Source: Polytrichum commune | Taxonomy: Eukaryota; Streptophyta; Polytrichopsida; Polytrichales; Polytrichaceae | Reading direction: 5' to 3' | Assembly (NCBI GenBank): GCA_950295325.1 | Contig: OX485808.1 | Span: 3,414,501 to 3,474,500, forward strand | Length of the DNA stretch: 60,000 nucleotides | Part shown: positions 1 to 9,640 of the stretch, one piece after another | Layout: each line of letters begins with the position of its first letter | Numbering within the stretch: the stretch's first letter is position 1 | Position numbers and translations under genes: made by a program | The notes under the pieces: generated by a model | Databases searched by the model: none | What the model was told of the DNA's origin: nothing | Seen by the model: only the letters and a program-made list of their open reading frames with translations

Positions 1-60
1 ACTACTTGTTCTTGTTATTTTTGGTCCACTTTATTTAATGTGGATGTTAACTATAATTAT

Positions 61-63
61 ATA

Positions 64-115
<52 letters not shown>
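61..115. repeat. Compound (GT)n(AT)n microsatellite
   Basis: An uninterrupted run of GT dinucleotides passes directly into a run of AT dinucleotides. It is a simple sequence repeat with no other feature attached, and its length is likely polymorphic. Confidence 0.95.
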
Positions 116-120
<5 letters not shown>

Positions 121-513
121 TCTCCCTAAAATGCATTGAAAGAAATCTAGTTAACTATAGTTATTTTGGCAGTTCTTGATTATTTATTCTAAAAATTTCG
201 GGTGATAGCAAAATCCTTGACTTGCATTTGAGAAGAAGGTGCACAAAATCCAAGAAAGGTTTGGTATAGTAAATAGCAATGGATTGGCATGAGCAAAGTG
301 GACAACTATACTTGTAGTCTTTCATAGTAAAGGACATAGCCTCACGGTGCTACCATTTTCTTGTTATTATTACATAGAAATTCTGTAGGTAATAGAATAA
401 TGTGTCACATAATTGATGGCATTGAAATAAATTGGTCATTAATACAACTATTATTCTTTAATCTCTGACTTCAATACATCCCTTGATACACCTCCTGCAT
501 TTCCCAACATTGG
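116..513. other. Intergenic, nothing recognised
   Basis: AT-rich sequence between the microsatellite and the first duplicated unit. No long open frame or repeat was seen. It lies downstream of the minus-strand BTB gene, so its end nearest that gene may contain 3' UTR. Confidence 0.5.
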
Positions 514-641
514 GATTCTCCCATTTCTCTCGTTCCGTGAGATTTCAGTTGACCGCAGCTAAAACTCACTGATATCATCTCTCGACAGCGTTTCGTTACT
601 GGAAACCCAATCTTCTCAAGCTAACATTCGATGCTTATTAA

Positions 642-1271
642 TCAGCATGTACTTGTTGCAAGGAACTCCTCGCACGCGTGCTTCAATCCGTGCAAACTGT
701 AGAAGAAATCGTAATGTTTGTTCTCGCAGATCTTCACCGCCTTCAAAACCTCCCCACAATTATGCGACGTGATTGACTTCTTCATTGCAACGATGCACGC
801 TTCCTTCACATATTTGGGTAAGAAGTAGCGCGAAGAAGCAACCAGCACCTCGGGACCCAACTTCTGCATCTTCGCAGCGACGTCCAATTGGAAGCCATTG
901 GAGTGGCCACGGTAGAGGAGGTGGAGGAGAACCTCCAGTCCCTCCTTGGTGATCGCCTCTTCCATGATAACTTTCAGGCCGTTGTACTCCGATATAACGG
1001 AGTCTTGTTCGAGCCTGTGAAAAAAGTAGAGCGAATTATCCGCAAGCACGTATTGATGAGCCGCCATTACACCTCCGTCGGTTGTGCGAACCACCAGATC
1101 CGGACGTATTCCGGTTTCCTTCATGTACTCGGACACACACGTTGCCATCGTTGCATGTTGAATTTTGTAGCTCCCGGTCTCTTGTGCAACTACAGAGCCG
1201 TCATGGTTACTCTCCCAATCAACAAGATCTGATTCATATTTTACATTGCGGTGGACATCATTGGAGGCCAT
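642..1271 (-). CDS. BTB/POZ-like domain protein, copy 1
   Basis: An intact single-exon frame of 209 residues. Residues about 57-125 resemble a BTB/POZ fold: PDLVV is followed by the typical A-H-x-x-V-L-A pattern at 71-77 and hydrophobic helices to about 122 (LEVLLHLLYRG). Residues about 137-205 are helical and resemble the short BACK-like extension of plant BTB proteins. BTB domains dimerise and often act as adaptors for Cullin-3 ubiquitin ligases; that role is inferred here. No MATH, NPH3, ankyrin or zinc-finger partner domain is present. The start is the only ATG giving the full frame, and a TATA-like box lies about 127 bp upstream. It differs from copy 2 at one residue (Gly98 here, Asp98 there). 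Confidence 0.75.
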   Translation of the reverse strand: MASNDVHRNVKYESDLVDWESNHDGSVVAQETGSYKIQHATMATCVSEYMKETGIRPDLVVRTTDGGVMAAHQYVLADNSLYFFHRLEQDSVISEYNGLKVIMEEAITKEGLEVLLHLLYRGHSNGFQLDVAAKMQKLGPEVLVASSRYFLPKYVKEACIVAMKKSITSHNCGEVLKAVKICENKHYDFFYSLHGLKHACEEFLATSTC

Positions 1272-1397
1272 GGGATCTTTGCCCGAGTTTTATTATCTGG
1301 ATGACTGTTTGAAATTTGGGAAGGATCACAATGGAGCTGGAGCCTCGTTCTTGCAATTTGTGAACGAAGAATGGAGTTAGATTAGATGCCATTTTCA

Positions 1398-1405
1398 CTT
1401 ATATA
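1398..1405 (-). promoter_or_regulatory. TATA-like box of BTB copy 1
   Basis: Read on the minus strand this is TATATAAG, 127-134 bp upstream of the BTB start codon. That spacing suits a plant core promoter with a ~95-nt leader. The same motif and spacing are kept in copy 2. Confidence 0.5.
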
Positions 1406-1729
1406 CCTAGTCCCAGACATATGCTTGAAGGAAAGTAAAAGCAAAAGGAAAAGCGAAAGTAAAAGTGCTTTGTTGGAAAAGTAAAATGGAGACGTGAAGC
1501 CTTGTTTCAAGCTCTTCCTTTGTCAAGCACAGCGTGAACTTTTACTTTATCTGAAGGTGGGTTACTATCACTAAGGCAAATAAACTCCAAAATCGAGTTC
1601 TCGTATTGGTCGAGGGAAAATTGTTGGACCTACGAGATTGCTGATGTGGCAACACTCTCAGCACCAAAACAGGTGGACGCTGAGGTGGCAGGAAGCTGCT
1701 GAGATGGCAATCTGAGGTGTCCCAAAATT

Positions 1730-2138
1730 AATTGGATGAACCAAGAATTAATGTGAGGTTCAATGAATGTATTTGGATTGAATGAAGAATTACCTAAACT
1801 AACAAAAAATCATCCAATTTAGAAGTTGGCATTGGATATCTTGGTTTAGGGCCATTTCATGCACGAACCAAGAGCCATGACCATGAAATTGTGAGCCAAA
1901 AGAAGTGTCGAAAGGTTGTCCCAAGACACTTCCAAAATCATGTTGCGTGGTCACATGCTCTCAAGTGTATGTGAAATCATATGTGACCGGGCCCTTAAGT
2001 AAATGCTATTTCAAGATATTTCTATTCGTGCAAGGTCTTCACACATGATAAAATACAACGATTCACCAATTGTGAGATTTTTCCAAGTGCCATGGTCTCC
2101 ACTTTTGTCTTAGGTCTACCTCCAAAAGGTGGTTGTTG
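1730..2138. other. Spacer between duplicated units
   Basis: AT-rich sequence with no frame worth calling and no obvious repeat. It starts exactly where homology between the two BTB units stops. Confidence 0.4.
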
Positions 2139-2147
2139 AAAATAATC

Positions 2148-2491
2148 TCCGGGGGGGGGGGGGGCAGTGTGTTAAAAAGTTAAGGATATAGGTGCGAACA
2201 ACCACTATTTTATAGGGGGGTATTCCTTTCAATTCTTTTTTTTTCACGTGTTATCATTATGTAATTTTCTACTTTGGGTGAATAAAAAAATGTCTTGCAT
2301 TACTTATAATTCCAAATTACCTATTATTCCATACCCTATAGTACTTTAAAGATGTCCAGTGCCATTTTTGATACCCTATATTACTCTTAAGTCCATTTAT
2401 AAATATTTGCCCCCATGTTTTTAAAATACCCTATCATTTGTTCACACGTATATTGCTACTCCAACCAATGACTACCCCCCCCCCCCCCGAG
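2148..2491 (-). mobile_element. Poly-G-ended MITE (Mutator-like by TSD), copy 1
   Basis: A 344-bp non-coding element flanked by a perfect 9-bp direct repeat (AAAATAATC at 2139-2147 and 2492-2500). Both termini are homopolymers: about 14 G at one end and about 14 C at the other, each capped by a short TC/CTC-type sequence, so the inverted repeats are mostly mononucleotide runs. A second copy at 5437-5775 is in the opposite orientation with a different 9-bp duplication. Nine-base target duplications fit Mutator-type elements; the superfamily is inferred because no transposase is present. Confidence 0.85.
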
Positions 2492-2500
2492 AAAATAATC

Positions 2501-3582
2501 CAAGTGACCATGAAATGTGATCCATTTCATACCATGTAGAAATCCATACAAACTTTACATTAATCTTGCATTCACTTTCTCTATTGGTCTCTCAAGCACA
2601 ATGTCAAGCGAACTTAGACTGGCTCCACCTTTCCCACCAATGAGAGTGCTTGAAGTGCAATGGTCACAAACATGAGTCTTGTATGTGCTGTTGAGGAAGT
2701 TTATTGTTATTGGAGGATGTGTTTTGGATCATGCAAGAGTATCATGTGACCTAGTTTTGGATATCACAAGTACGTACATTCGTAGGTTTGACACAATGCT
2801 AACCAACTTTGAGACACAAGTAGTAGCCCCCTCTTCATGGCAAGCATGGTTTCGCACTCTGTGGACAATAAAAAAAAACCTATCCAACTCATCTAGGATA
2901 CAAACTGAGCAATAAGCCTAGAGAGGTAGATGATGACAATGTTGAATTTTTTGAGGGCTTAAATGGAAGAAGGGAAAGGATACTCTAAGGGTGTTCTAGA
3001 AGACAAAGTCGTGGAGGAGTTTGTGCTTCCTCTACCCATTATTAAGGATGAACCACCACATGTTACTTCAAATGTGTTGGATTGTGAGGAAGTGCTTGGA
3101 GAATCCAGTCCTACAGTTGTGAGAGTTATGTCGGCAATGGAGTATGATGGACATCAAATCTTCAAGGCCACATTGATTTCTCTACTTAATGCCGACCCGC
3201 TTTTGTCTAAGGACATGCTTCCGGAGGCTAACAATTCAAACTACTTAAATAACAACGATGGTTGCATCAATGCATCCTCTTGCTCACTTCCATGTTGGTT
3301 GGATTAGGATATGATGTAGGCATTTGTTAGTATCTACAAATTTAACTAGAATATCTTCAACCACTAAAGTAGCAAAAAAAATGCAATAGAGGGAAACCAC
3401 CCATGAACAACACTTTGATGAACTTTCCAAATAAAACAATGTCTACACATAAGTTCATCGTAGATATTATGTTTACCTATAGGGTCTCCAAAAATACCCC
3501 AAAGTACAATTTTATCTACTGATATCTTAGGGTGCTAATTATTCAAGAAAATAAGATAAATAACCCTGGCCTTGCTTTTTCG
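2501..3582 (+). other. Spacer with unrecognised short open frames
   Basis: Contains plus-strand open frames of 78 codons (2679-2915) and 114 codons (2963-3307), close together but in different frames. The second product is acidic and has no family I recognise. Their position between transposon copies and their broken frame suggest fragments of an old element. I do not call them genes. Confidence 0.3.
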
Positions 3583-3710
3583 GATTCTCTCATTTCTCTC
3601 GTTCCGTGAGATTTCAGTTGACCTCAGCTAAAACTCACTGATATCATCTCTCGACTGCGTTGCGTTACTGGAAACCCAATCTTCTCAAGCTAACATTCGA
3701 TGCTTATTAA

Positions 3711-4340
3711 TCAGCATGTACTTGTTGCAAGGAACTCCTCGCACGCGTGCTTCAATCCGTGCAAACTGTAGAAGAAATCGTAATGTTTGTTCTCGCAGAT
3801 CTTCACCGCCTTCAAAACCTCCCCACAATTATGCGACGTGATTGACTTCTTCATTGCAACGATGCACGCTTCCTTCACATATTTGGGTAAGAAGTAGCGC
3901 GAAGAAGCAACCAGCACCTCGGGACCCAACTTCTGCATCTTCGCAGCGACGTCCAATTGGAAGCCATTGGAGTGGCCACGGTAGAGGAGGTGGAGGAGAA
4001 CCTCCAGTCCCTCCTTGGTGATCGCCTCTTCCATGATAACTTTCAGGTCGTTGTACTCCGATATTACGGAGTCTTGTTCGAGCCTGTGAAAAAAGTAGAG
4101 CGAATTATCAGCAAGCACGTATTGATGAGCCGCCATTACACCTCCGTCGGTTGTGCGAACCACCAGATCCGGACGTATTCCGGTTTCCTTCATGTACTCG
4201 GACACACACGTTGCCATCGTTGCATGTTGAATTTTGTAGCTCCCGGTCTCTTGTGCAACTACAGAGCCGTCATGGTTACTCTCCCAATCAACAAGATCTG
4301 ATTCATATTTTACATTGCGGTGGACATCATTGGAGGCCAT
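3711..4340 (-). CDS. BTB/POZ-like domain protein, copy 2
   Basis: Intact 209-residue frame, identical to copy 1 except Asp for Gly at residue 98. It has the same BTB-like region (about 57-125) and helical C-terminal part, and the same upstream sequence including the TATA-like box. Of the three coding substitutions seen, one is non-synonymous and two are silent. The few differences indicate a recent duplication or ongoing gene conversion. Both copies look translatable; sequence alone cannot say whether both are expressed. Confidence 0.75.
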   Translation of the reverse strand: MASNDVHRNVKYESDLVDWESNHDGSVVAQETGSYKIQHATMATCVSEYMKETGIRPDLVVRTTDGGVMAAHQYVLADNSLYFFHRLEQDSVISEYNDLKVIMEEAITKEGLEVLLHLLYRGHSNGFQLDVAAKMQKLGPEVLVASSRYFLPKYVKEACIVAMKKSITSHNCGEVLKAVKICENKHYDFFYSLHGLKHACEEFLATSTC

Positions 4341-4466
4341 GGGATCTTTGCCCGAGTTTTATTATCTGGATGACTGTTTGAAATTTGGGAAGGATCACAA
4401 TGGAGCTGGAGCCTCGTTCTTGCAATTTGTGAACGAAGAATGGAGTTAGATTAGATGCCATTCTCA

Positions 4467-4474
4467 CTTATATA
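4467..4474 (-). promoter_or_regulatory. TATA-like box of BTB copy 2
   Basis: TATATAAG on the minus strand, at the same distance upstream of the start codon as in copy 1. Confidence 0.5.
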
Positions 4475-4796
4475 CCTAGTCCCAGACATATGCTTGAAGG
4501 AAAGTAAAAGCAAAAGGAAAAGCGAAAGTAAAAGTGCTTTGTTGGAAAAGTAAAATGGAGACGTGAAGCCTTGTTTCACACTCTTCCTTTGTCAAGCACA
4601 GCGTGAACTTTTACTTTATCTGAAGGTGGGTTACTATCACTAAGGCAAATAAACTCCAATCGAGTTCTCGTATTGGTCGAGGGAAAATTGTTGGACCTAG
4701 GAGTTTGCTGATGTGGCAACACTCTCAGCACCAAAACAGGTGGATGCTGAGGTGGCAGGAAGCTGCTGAGATGGCAATCTGAGGTGTCCCAAAATT

Positions 4797-5427
4797 CCTT
4801 CATCAGTGGAACACGAAAATCTTGGAAAATTGCTGGATTCAACTCACCTGGCAGGGTCTTAAACAAATTTAGTGTAACACTAATATGTGCCACAATGAGG
4901 TCGCCATTAGGTTGGCCCACACAAATTTATGGACATTTTCATATTGTTTTGAATATTGACTACCACAGTAACTATTTTCTTGTTGTGGTTGCTATATGAA
5001 GGAATAACAAAAGCTATGAGAGTTTGTGATCTAGTTCTTGCATCCAAGGTAATGTGCATGGGTGGAAGACGCAACCCATTCGGGAAGGCAACCTATTGCA
5101 CATATATGTACATATATGAAGATTACTCCCTCCTATTGATTAAATTAAGTCTATGGTGTCTAATAACCCATCTCCACACAAAATATGTTTCATTTTCACC
5201 AAATTGTCACATGACACTTGTTTTTTGATTGGGACACCTACAAGATTTCAAGTGATATCTCGAAAACTAGCATATTGGCATCATGTATCTATCCTGCTTA
5301 TCCCTTACAATCCGTTGCAAGTTGCAAATGCGGCCATATGATGTTGACAAACTCAACATAAATGAACTCTTAGATTGTTGATGGGATTGAATGCACAATG
5401 ACCGATTTAAATTTCAGAAGTGGTTGA
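4797..5427. other. Spacer, nothing recognised
   Basis: Unique sequence beginning where homology to copy 1 ends. It holds several open frames of 60-90 codons that look like chance openings in AT-rich DNA, with no domain signal. Confidence 0.35.
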
Positions 5428-5436
5428 GGTTAAACC

Positions 5437-5775
5437 GGGGGGGGGGGGGTAGTCATTGGTTGGAGTAGCAATATACGTGCAAACAAATCATAGGGTATTT
5501 TAAAAACATGGGGGCAAAAAATTATAAATGGACTTAAGAGTAATATAGGGTATCAAAAATGGCACTGGACATCTTTAAAGTACTATAGGGTATGGAATAA
5601 TAGGTAATTTGGAATTATAAGTAATGCAAGCCATTTTTCTATTAACCCAAAGTAGAAATTTACATAATGATAGCATGTGAAATTTTTTTTTTTGAAAGTA
5701 ATACCCCCCTATAAAATAGTGGTGGTTCGCACCTACATCCTTAATTTTTTAACACATTGCCCCCCCGCCCCCGAG
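5437..5775 (+). mobile_element. Poly-G-ended MITE (Mutator-like by TSD), copy 2
   Basis: A 339-bp relative of the element at 2148-2491 in reverse orientation. It is flanked by a perfect 9-bp duplication, GGTTAAACC, at 5428-5436 and 5776-5784. It begins with about 13 G and ends in a C-rich tract interrupted once by G. The AT-rich interior (tracts such as GGGTATGGAATAATAGG) matches copy 1 across its length with small differences. No coding capacity. Confidence 0.85.
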
Positions 5776-5784
5776 GGTTAAACC

Positions 5785-7189
5785 TTAAATTTGTTTCAAC
5801 TATTGGGTTAAATTTAAGAGTTGGTTACCTAACATTTGCAAATATTTTCAACTAAAATAGATATTTTGTTTGTTCCAAAGTAGGTGAATAGCAAGTACTC
5901 CATATTTGTAAATAACATAGAAGCACCTAAAACAAACATTTGGATCACATGCACATTATATTTTATGATGATGGACAAGTTAAAAGGGTTCAAGGTTTAA
6001 CCATGTAACCCTTGTGTATCATTTGGTATGCTTGTGTTCAAGGCAAGGTACCAAAGAGTGACCTCTTTTATTGACCCAAGCGGCTCTCTCTCTCTCTCTT
6101 CTCACATTCTCATTGCTATCTGGACTTGCCATATCCCAAGCAAGTTAGGTTCACTTTCAAGATTTTTTTTAGAGTATGTAATATAAGTTTTTTATTTGGT
6201 GGAAGGAGGTTGCTACACATAATTCATAGTTGGAGATGGAGACTTTGTGGGCAAAGTGTGCCTCCTCCATCAGGATATGTAGATTTAATTTTGGCTCTAT
6301 TAAAACAACCATTTTTTGTAAATATAAAATTTTCATCAACTCATTTTATAGATTCAATCTCAAAAGTTGCATAATGATTCTTTTTTCATGATAGTCCAGC
6401 ACATGGTTCCATAGCAATTGTTGGGAGGCTTGGCAAGACTATCATATTTTATAAACTCTAGTCACTCGCACAATACTTCAAGAACAACTTTTGAAAAATA
6501 CCGCACAATGATCCGGCAATAGAATTGCTCTTACTTGGAGTGCAAACGAAAGGAACTACACGATTTGCTAAAAAGGGACTCAAAATTGTTCTAAGGAGCT
6601 TTGAAAATAAATAAATAAAGAAATTGACCCCTCCATTCACACCAATGAATTTAATGAAAGATCTCCATGAGGAACTATAGGATCATAATGCTACGCATGA
6701 TATTTGGCAAGGTCTATGGGTCCGTTTTAGAGAAATGAATTAGTCAATCAGTTGTAGTAAAAGAGGTTGAAGCTTTCGAAGAGTAGGGCGTAGGCCTAGA
6801 ATGAAAAAAGAAAAAAGTGCATAAGTGGGCATATAAAAGAAAGTGCTTGGCGCTATCTTGGCCTAAAGAAAAGGAGAAACGAAAAAATCAAAAGAGAGAA
6901 AAGTTTTACTTTTTATTTTTCTCAAATAAATCCAAAAAAAAATTGCTGCGATTTTCAGAGACCTTCAGCCTCGATAAAAAACCCAAAATCTTGGCTTTTT
7001 ATTCTCTGCTTGCTCTTTTGCAAGTTGATTATTATGTCCTAGAAGAAGAGAAACCGCCCAACACTTTGATTGGAATAGAGTTTTTATTGTTCGTGCCTTA
7101 TCAAAAAGACTGATGGATGTTGGTCATGACTTTCGAAAAGATCTACTTTGGACCACATCCTTACATTATGTACTTTAACTAAACAGGGA
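5785..7189. other. AT-rich intergenic, nothing firmly recognised
   Basis: A CT microsatellite lies near 6086-6100. A Lys-rich plus-strand frame of 98 codons (6817-7113) lies just before the LINE remnant and might be a decayed part of it, but I cannot show that. Confidence 0.3.
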
Positions 7190-7646
7190 TTGTTGGCATG
7201 TCACTGTCTCTATTCATGTATTGTTGATATTAAAAAAGCTTTCGACATGGTTCCATGTGACAATCTTTGGGCACACCTCCAATGATTAGGTGCATAAGTT
7301 CATTTATCCCAAGCCATGTATACCATAGTTTGTGCAAAAGTACAAATTTATTGGTGACACACGCATGGTGAAGTAATATTTGACAATGGTGTACAAAGAT
7401 GTTCCCTTTTCCCCTCTCTATTTGACTTCTAAATTAATGAACCTGAAATATATTTGGAAGAGATCAATAGGGATCCTCTAACTTAATTTCACTGAGTGGT
7501 TGCCATTCACCTTTTTGTTGACGATGATTTGTTCTATATATCTAGAGCAGGCTTACCAATACTCATGAACAAGCTTAATGAGTTTTGCACTTCCTCTAGC
7601 CTTGACGTCAATTACCTAGACCCAAAATCACGATCTTTGGGCTAGA

Positions 7647-8414
7647 GGGGGCATTCACGGTTGAGGTACTACTTTTGGGACAAAGGACTTAAGGACTTTG
7701 TCGCATTGATCTTGGTTTTTATCATGATTTACTATTATTTGATCAATAAATTTTACATAAATAAGTAGATAGTTCATAAGCTTTATCAAGAAAGATTTTT
7801 ATTATTATTTAATAATCACCCTAAACCCTAAACCCTAAACCCTAAACCCTAGGCCACATCAGTGGCATTTTTTTTGCTATTTAGGTGTGCATTGGTGGTT
7901 AATTATTTCATGTTATGTATCTTGGTACCTTGGTAAAAGTGTCATGTGTCCATTCATATAAATGTTTTTGTCCAATTCTAATACTAGACGTTCCTTTTAC
8001 GTGTGGCCGTGAGTATATGTATATTTGGACATGTTTGGTGCCACATGTAAAGTTGGGCAATTGCTATTCAATATATATGTGGTTCTATTGGTCCACACTT
8101 GAACGATGAGTGTGAGGAAAAAAATTGGGATCATTTCGATTGATTCTTGTTGTCCTTTTCATTCCTTGATCCTAAGGTGAACAATTAAGACAACACTCCT
8201 GAATGTCCTTTAAGGAATCAAAAGGATATCTTAGATGACCCTATTCCTTCTAAATTAACTTTGTCAGTGTACTTGATATGGAGTATGAAATGTAGGTATG
8301 ATCCAAAACATGCTTCACAATACAAATCTAAGCATACCAAGCATGTGAAGTTATCCAAAAAAGTCCGTTTTCCGTTAGACGGCCAAAAGTAGTACCCCAA
8401 CCGTGAATGGCCCC
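7647..8414. mobile_element. 768-bp TIR element inserted in the LINE
   Basis: The ends form an inverted repeat of about 32 bp with about three mismatches: GGGGGCATTCACGGTT at the left and the complement of GGGGCCATTCACGGTT at the right, continuing through GGTACTACTTTTGG. The sequence TAGA flanks both ends (7643-7646 and 8415-8418), a likely 4-bp target duplication. The interior has no transposase and carries telomere-like repeats at 7819-7850. Frames of 60-64 codons inside look like chance. The superfamily is not clear from ends and TSD alone. Confidence 0.75.
7819..7850. repeat. Interstitial telomere-like repeat, (CCCTAAA)4 plus CCCT
   Basis: Four perfect CCCTAAA units and a partial fifth, the plant-type telomere heptamer, located inside the 768-bp TIR element. 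Confidence 0.95.
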
Positions 8415-8561
8415 TAGAACAAAGACAATTACAGTAGCCTCCCGCCTAAGTACGCACCCGTTTAAGTACGCATCCCGGTAAAGTACGCATTATTTTCCAG
8501 AAAAAATAGGGTTTAGATTTATTTAGTTCAACATGTCATGGATTGTCATTTGGTGCAAGTT

Positions 8562-8876
8562 TTAAAGATTCTTGAGTTTGGCTTTCAAGGTGACAACCCG
8601 GACCTTACTTTGAAACGATTCAAACAACTTTCTAAGATCATCAAATGTTTCCTCAGCCTCTTCTCGAACTTCGGAGTAGAGCAACTGATAAGACATTAAG
8701 GCAGATTGCTCTAGGATTTGCTCCCGCTTGCCCCACACCTTTCTGATAGCTCCTTCACTAACATCGTACTCGCGCGCTATAGCCCTTTTACTGTGAGCAT
8801 TTGTCTTGCTCAGCTTCGCTATGATCTCACATCCATGGGACTCATTGAGGCGTTTCCCGTTCGGTTTCTTCGACAT
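8562..8876 (-). CDS. CENP-B/Pipsqueak-type helix-turn-helix protein of the pogo element
   Basis: A 104-residue frame. Residues about 7-50 match the Psq/CENP-B N-terminal helix-turn-helix of pogo-type transposases: KRLNESHGCEIIAKL, then SKRAIAREYDVSEGAIRKVW with the second and third helices. Residues about 60-100 are charged and probably a helical coiled segment. The second HTH, the DDE domain and the C-terminus of a full transposase (usually several hundred residues) are missing. It could bind the termini of its own family, either as a decoy or as an internally deleted copy's leftover. A doubled telo-box-like motif (8902-8915) lies 26-39 bp upstream of the start codon. Confidence 0.7.
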   Translation of the reverse strand: MSKKPNGKRLNESHGCEIIAKLSKTNAHSKRAIAREYDVSEGAIRKVWGKREQILEQSALMSYQLLYSEVREEAEETFDDLRKLFESFQSKVRVVTLKAKLKNL

Positions 8877-8901
8877 TGCAGCCGAATCAAGCGATTAGGA
8901 A

Positions 8902-8915
8902 CCCTAAACCCTAAA
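8902..8915. promoter_or_regulatory. Doubled telo-box-like motif upstream of the HTH frame
   Basis: Two adjoining CCCTAAA units lie a few dozen bases upstream of the HTH start codon, inside the pogo element. Telo-boxes occur in promoters and leaders of many plant housekeeping genes; a regulatory role here is inference. Confidence 0.35.
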
Positions 8916-9640
8916 GTGCGCACCTACCGGCTAAGTACGCACCATCCTCTCAGGTTCAAGTTGCGTACTTAGGCGGGAGGCTACTGTAAACCAAGATGCA
9001 ATTTACTTAGGCAACAACCAAATTGAGATAACCCATGGATATGACTACCTTGGGATTGATTTTCATTCATGTGGTCACTTCACGCCATCAAGTAAGTGCT
9101 AATGAATTCCAAGTATGAAAACCTTGATGGCCACCTTAAGGAAAGATGTAGTAGTTGGAGTCACATGTTGAGAACCCAAATCACATTTATTCAAGATTTT
9201 GATGCTCCAACATCCACATATGGAACAAAGATTTGGGGAGGTGAATTGAAAAACTAACATTGGAAGGTTTTTGAGAAGGGCATAAAGATACATATAATGT
9301 CTCGCGCAAAAGTGTGTTCTTTGAAACCTGCCAAATTTTTGTTGGCCTAGTTTGGAGAACTTCACTAGAATTGTATGCTCCTAAGCTAATAGAAGGTTTT
9401 CAACAACAATTCGCCCACCTTGCCTCCTAATGGTTAATCAAACAAGCAACCTCACTTGCTTGACACCTTGCTGAACAAGGTGTCCCATTAATATACCCAA
9501 ATAACTTTATTAAAAATAAGTTCCAATCATTATTTGCAAATGTTGTATTAGGGAGTTGAAAGTCTTTCTTTCAAATGGACCATCATGTTGATAGCCACTA
9601 TCTCACAGAGGCTACCACACTGCACCCACTCTACTGAATT

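Larger units (their letters stand above)
514..1729. repeat. Direct repeat unit, copy 1 (BTB gene plus flanks)
   Basis: This segment recurs at 3583-4796 in the same orientation, offset 3069 bp, with scattered substitutions and a 2-bp deletion in the second copy near 4658. The matched stretch covers the whole BTB-like gene, about 130 bp beyond its stop and about 460 bp upstream of its start codon. Both ends of the match are abrupt. A 1.85-kb non-homologous spacer separates the copies, so this is a dispersed direct duplication, not a head-to-tail tandem. Confidence 0.95.
3583..4796. repeat. Direct repeat unit, copy 2 (BTB gene plus flanks)
   Basis: Second copy of the 1.2-kb unit at 514-1729. 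I see three substitutions across the 630-nt coding part and somewhat more in the flanks. This copy is bracketed by the two poly-G elements at 2148-2491 and 5437-5775, which are inverted relative to each other. Confidence 0.95.
8432..8986 (-). mobile_element. Pogo/Tc1-mariner-type element, 555 bp, non-autonomous
   Basis: Perfect 25-bp terminal inverted repeats begin with CAGTAGCCTCCCGCC and end in AAGTACGCA. They are flanked by TA on both sides (8430-8431 and 8987-8988). CAG termini and TA duplications are hallmarks of the pogo/Tigger branch. The motif AAGTACGCA recurs several times just inside the termini, in both orientations, as expected for subterminal transposase-binding sites. The only coding frame is the DNA-binding domain at 8562-8876; the DDE catalytic domain is absent. 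The element sits 17 bp from the end of the 768-bp TIR element. Perfect TIRs imply fairly recent activity. Confidence 0.9.
7190..9640 (+). pseudogene. Decayed LINE (non-LTR retrotransposon) reverse transcriptase, split by insertions
   Basis: The plus strand from about 7217 reads CIVDIKKAFDMVP, typical of the palm region of non-LTR reverse transcriptases. The catalytic box follows near 7516 as FVDDD, where FADD/YADD is usual. Translation then reaches KITIFG at about 7625-7640. After two inserted elements the family signature resumes near 9035-9065 with YDYLGIDFHS, followed to about 9640 by a decayed C-terminal part. Stops and frame changes are frequent. No endonuclease domain or poly-A tail was identified. 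The retrotransposon is dead and older than both insertions. Confidence 0.75.

Noticed and set aside
888-1312. Plus-strand open frames across the BTB gene (and the same at 3957-4381)
   Set aside because: They are antisense shadows of the BTB coding region, appear in both copies only because the DNA is duplicated, and have no domain signal.
7819-7850. True telomere or chromosome end
   Set aside because: Only four units, inside a bounded TIR element with unrelated DNA on both sides.
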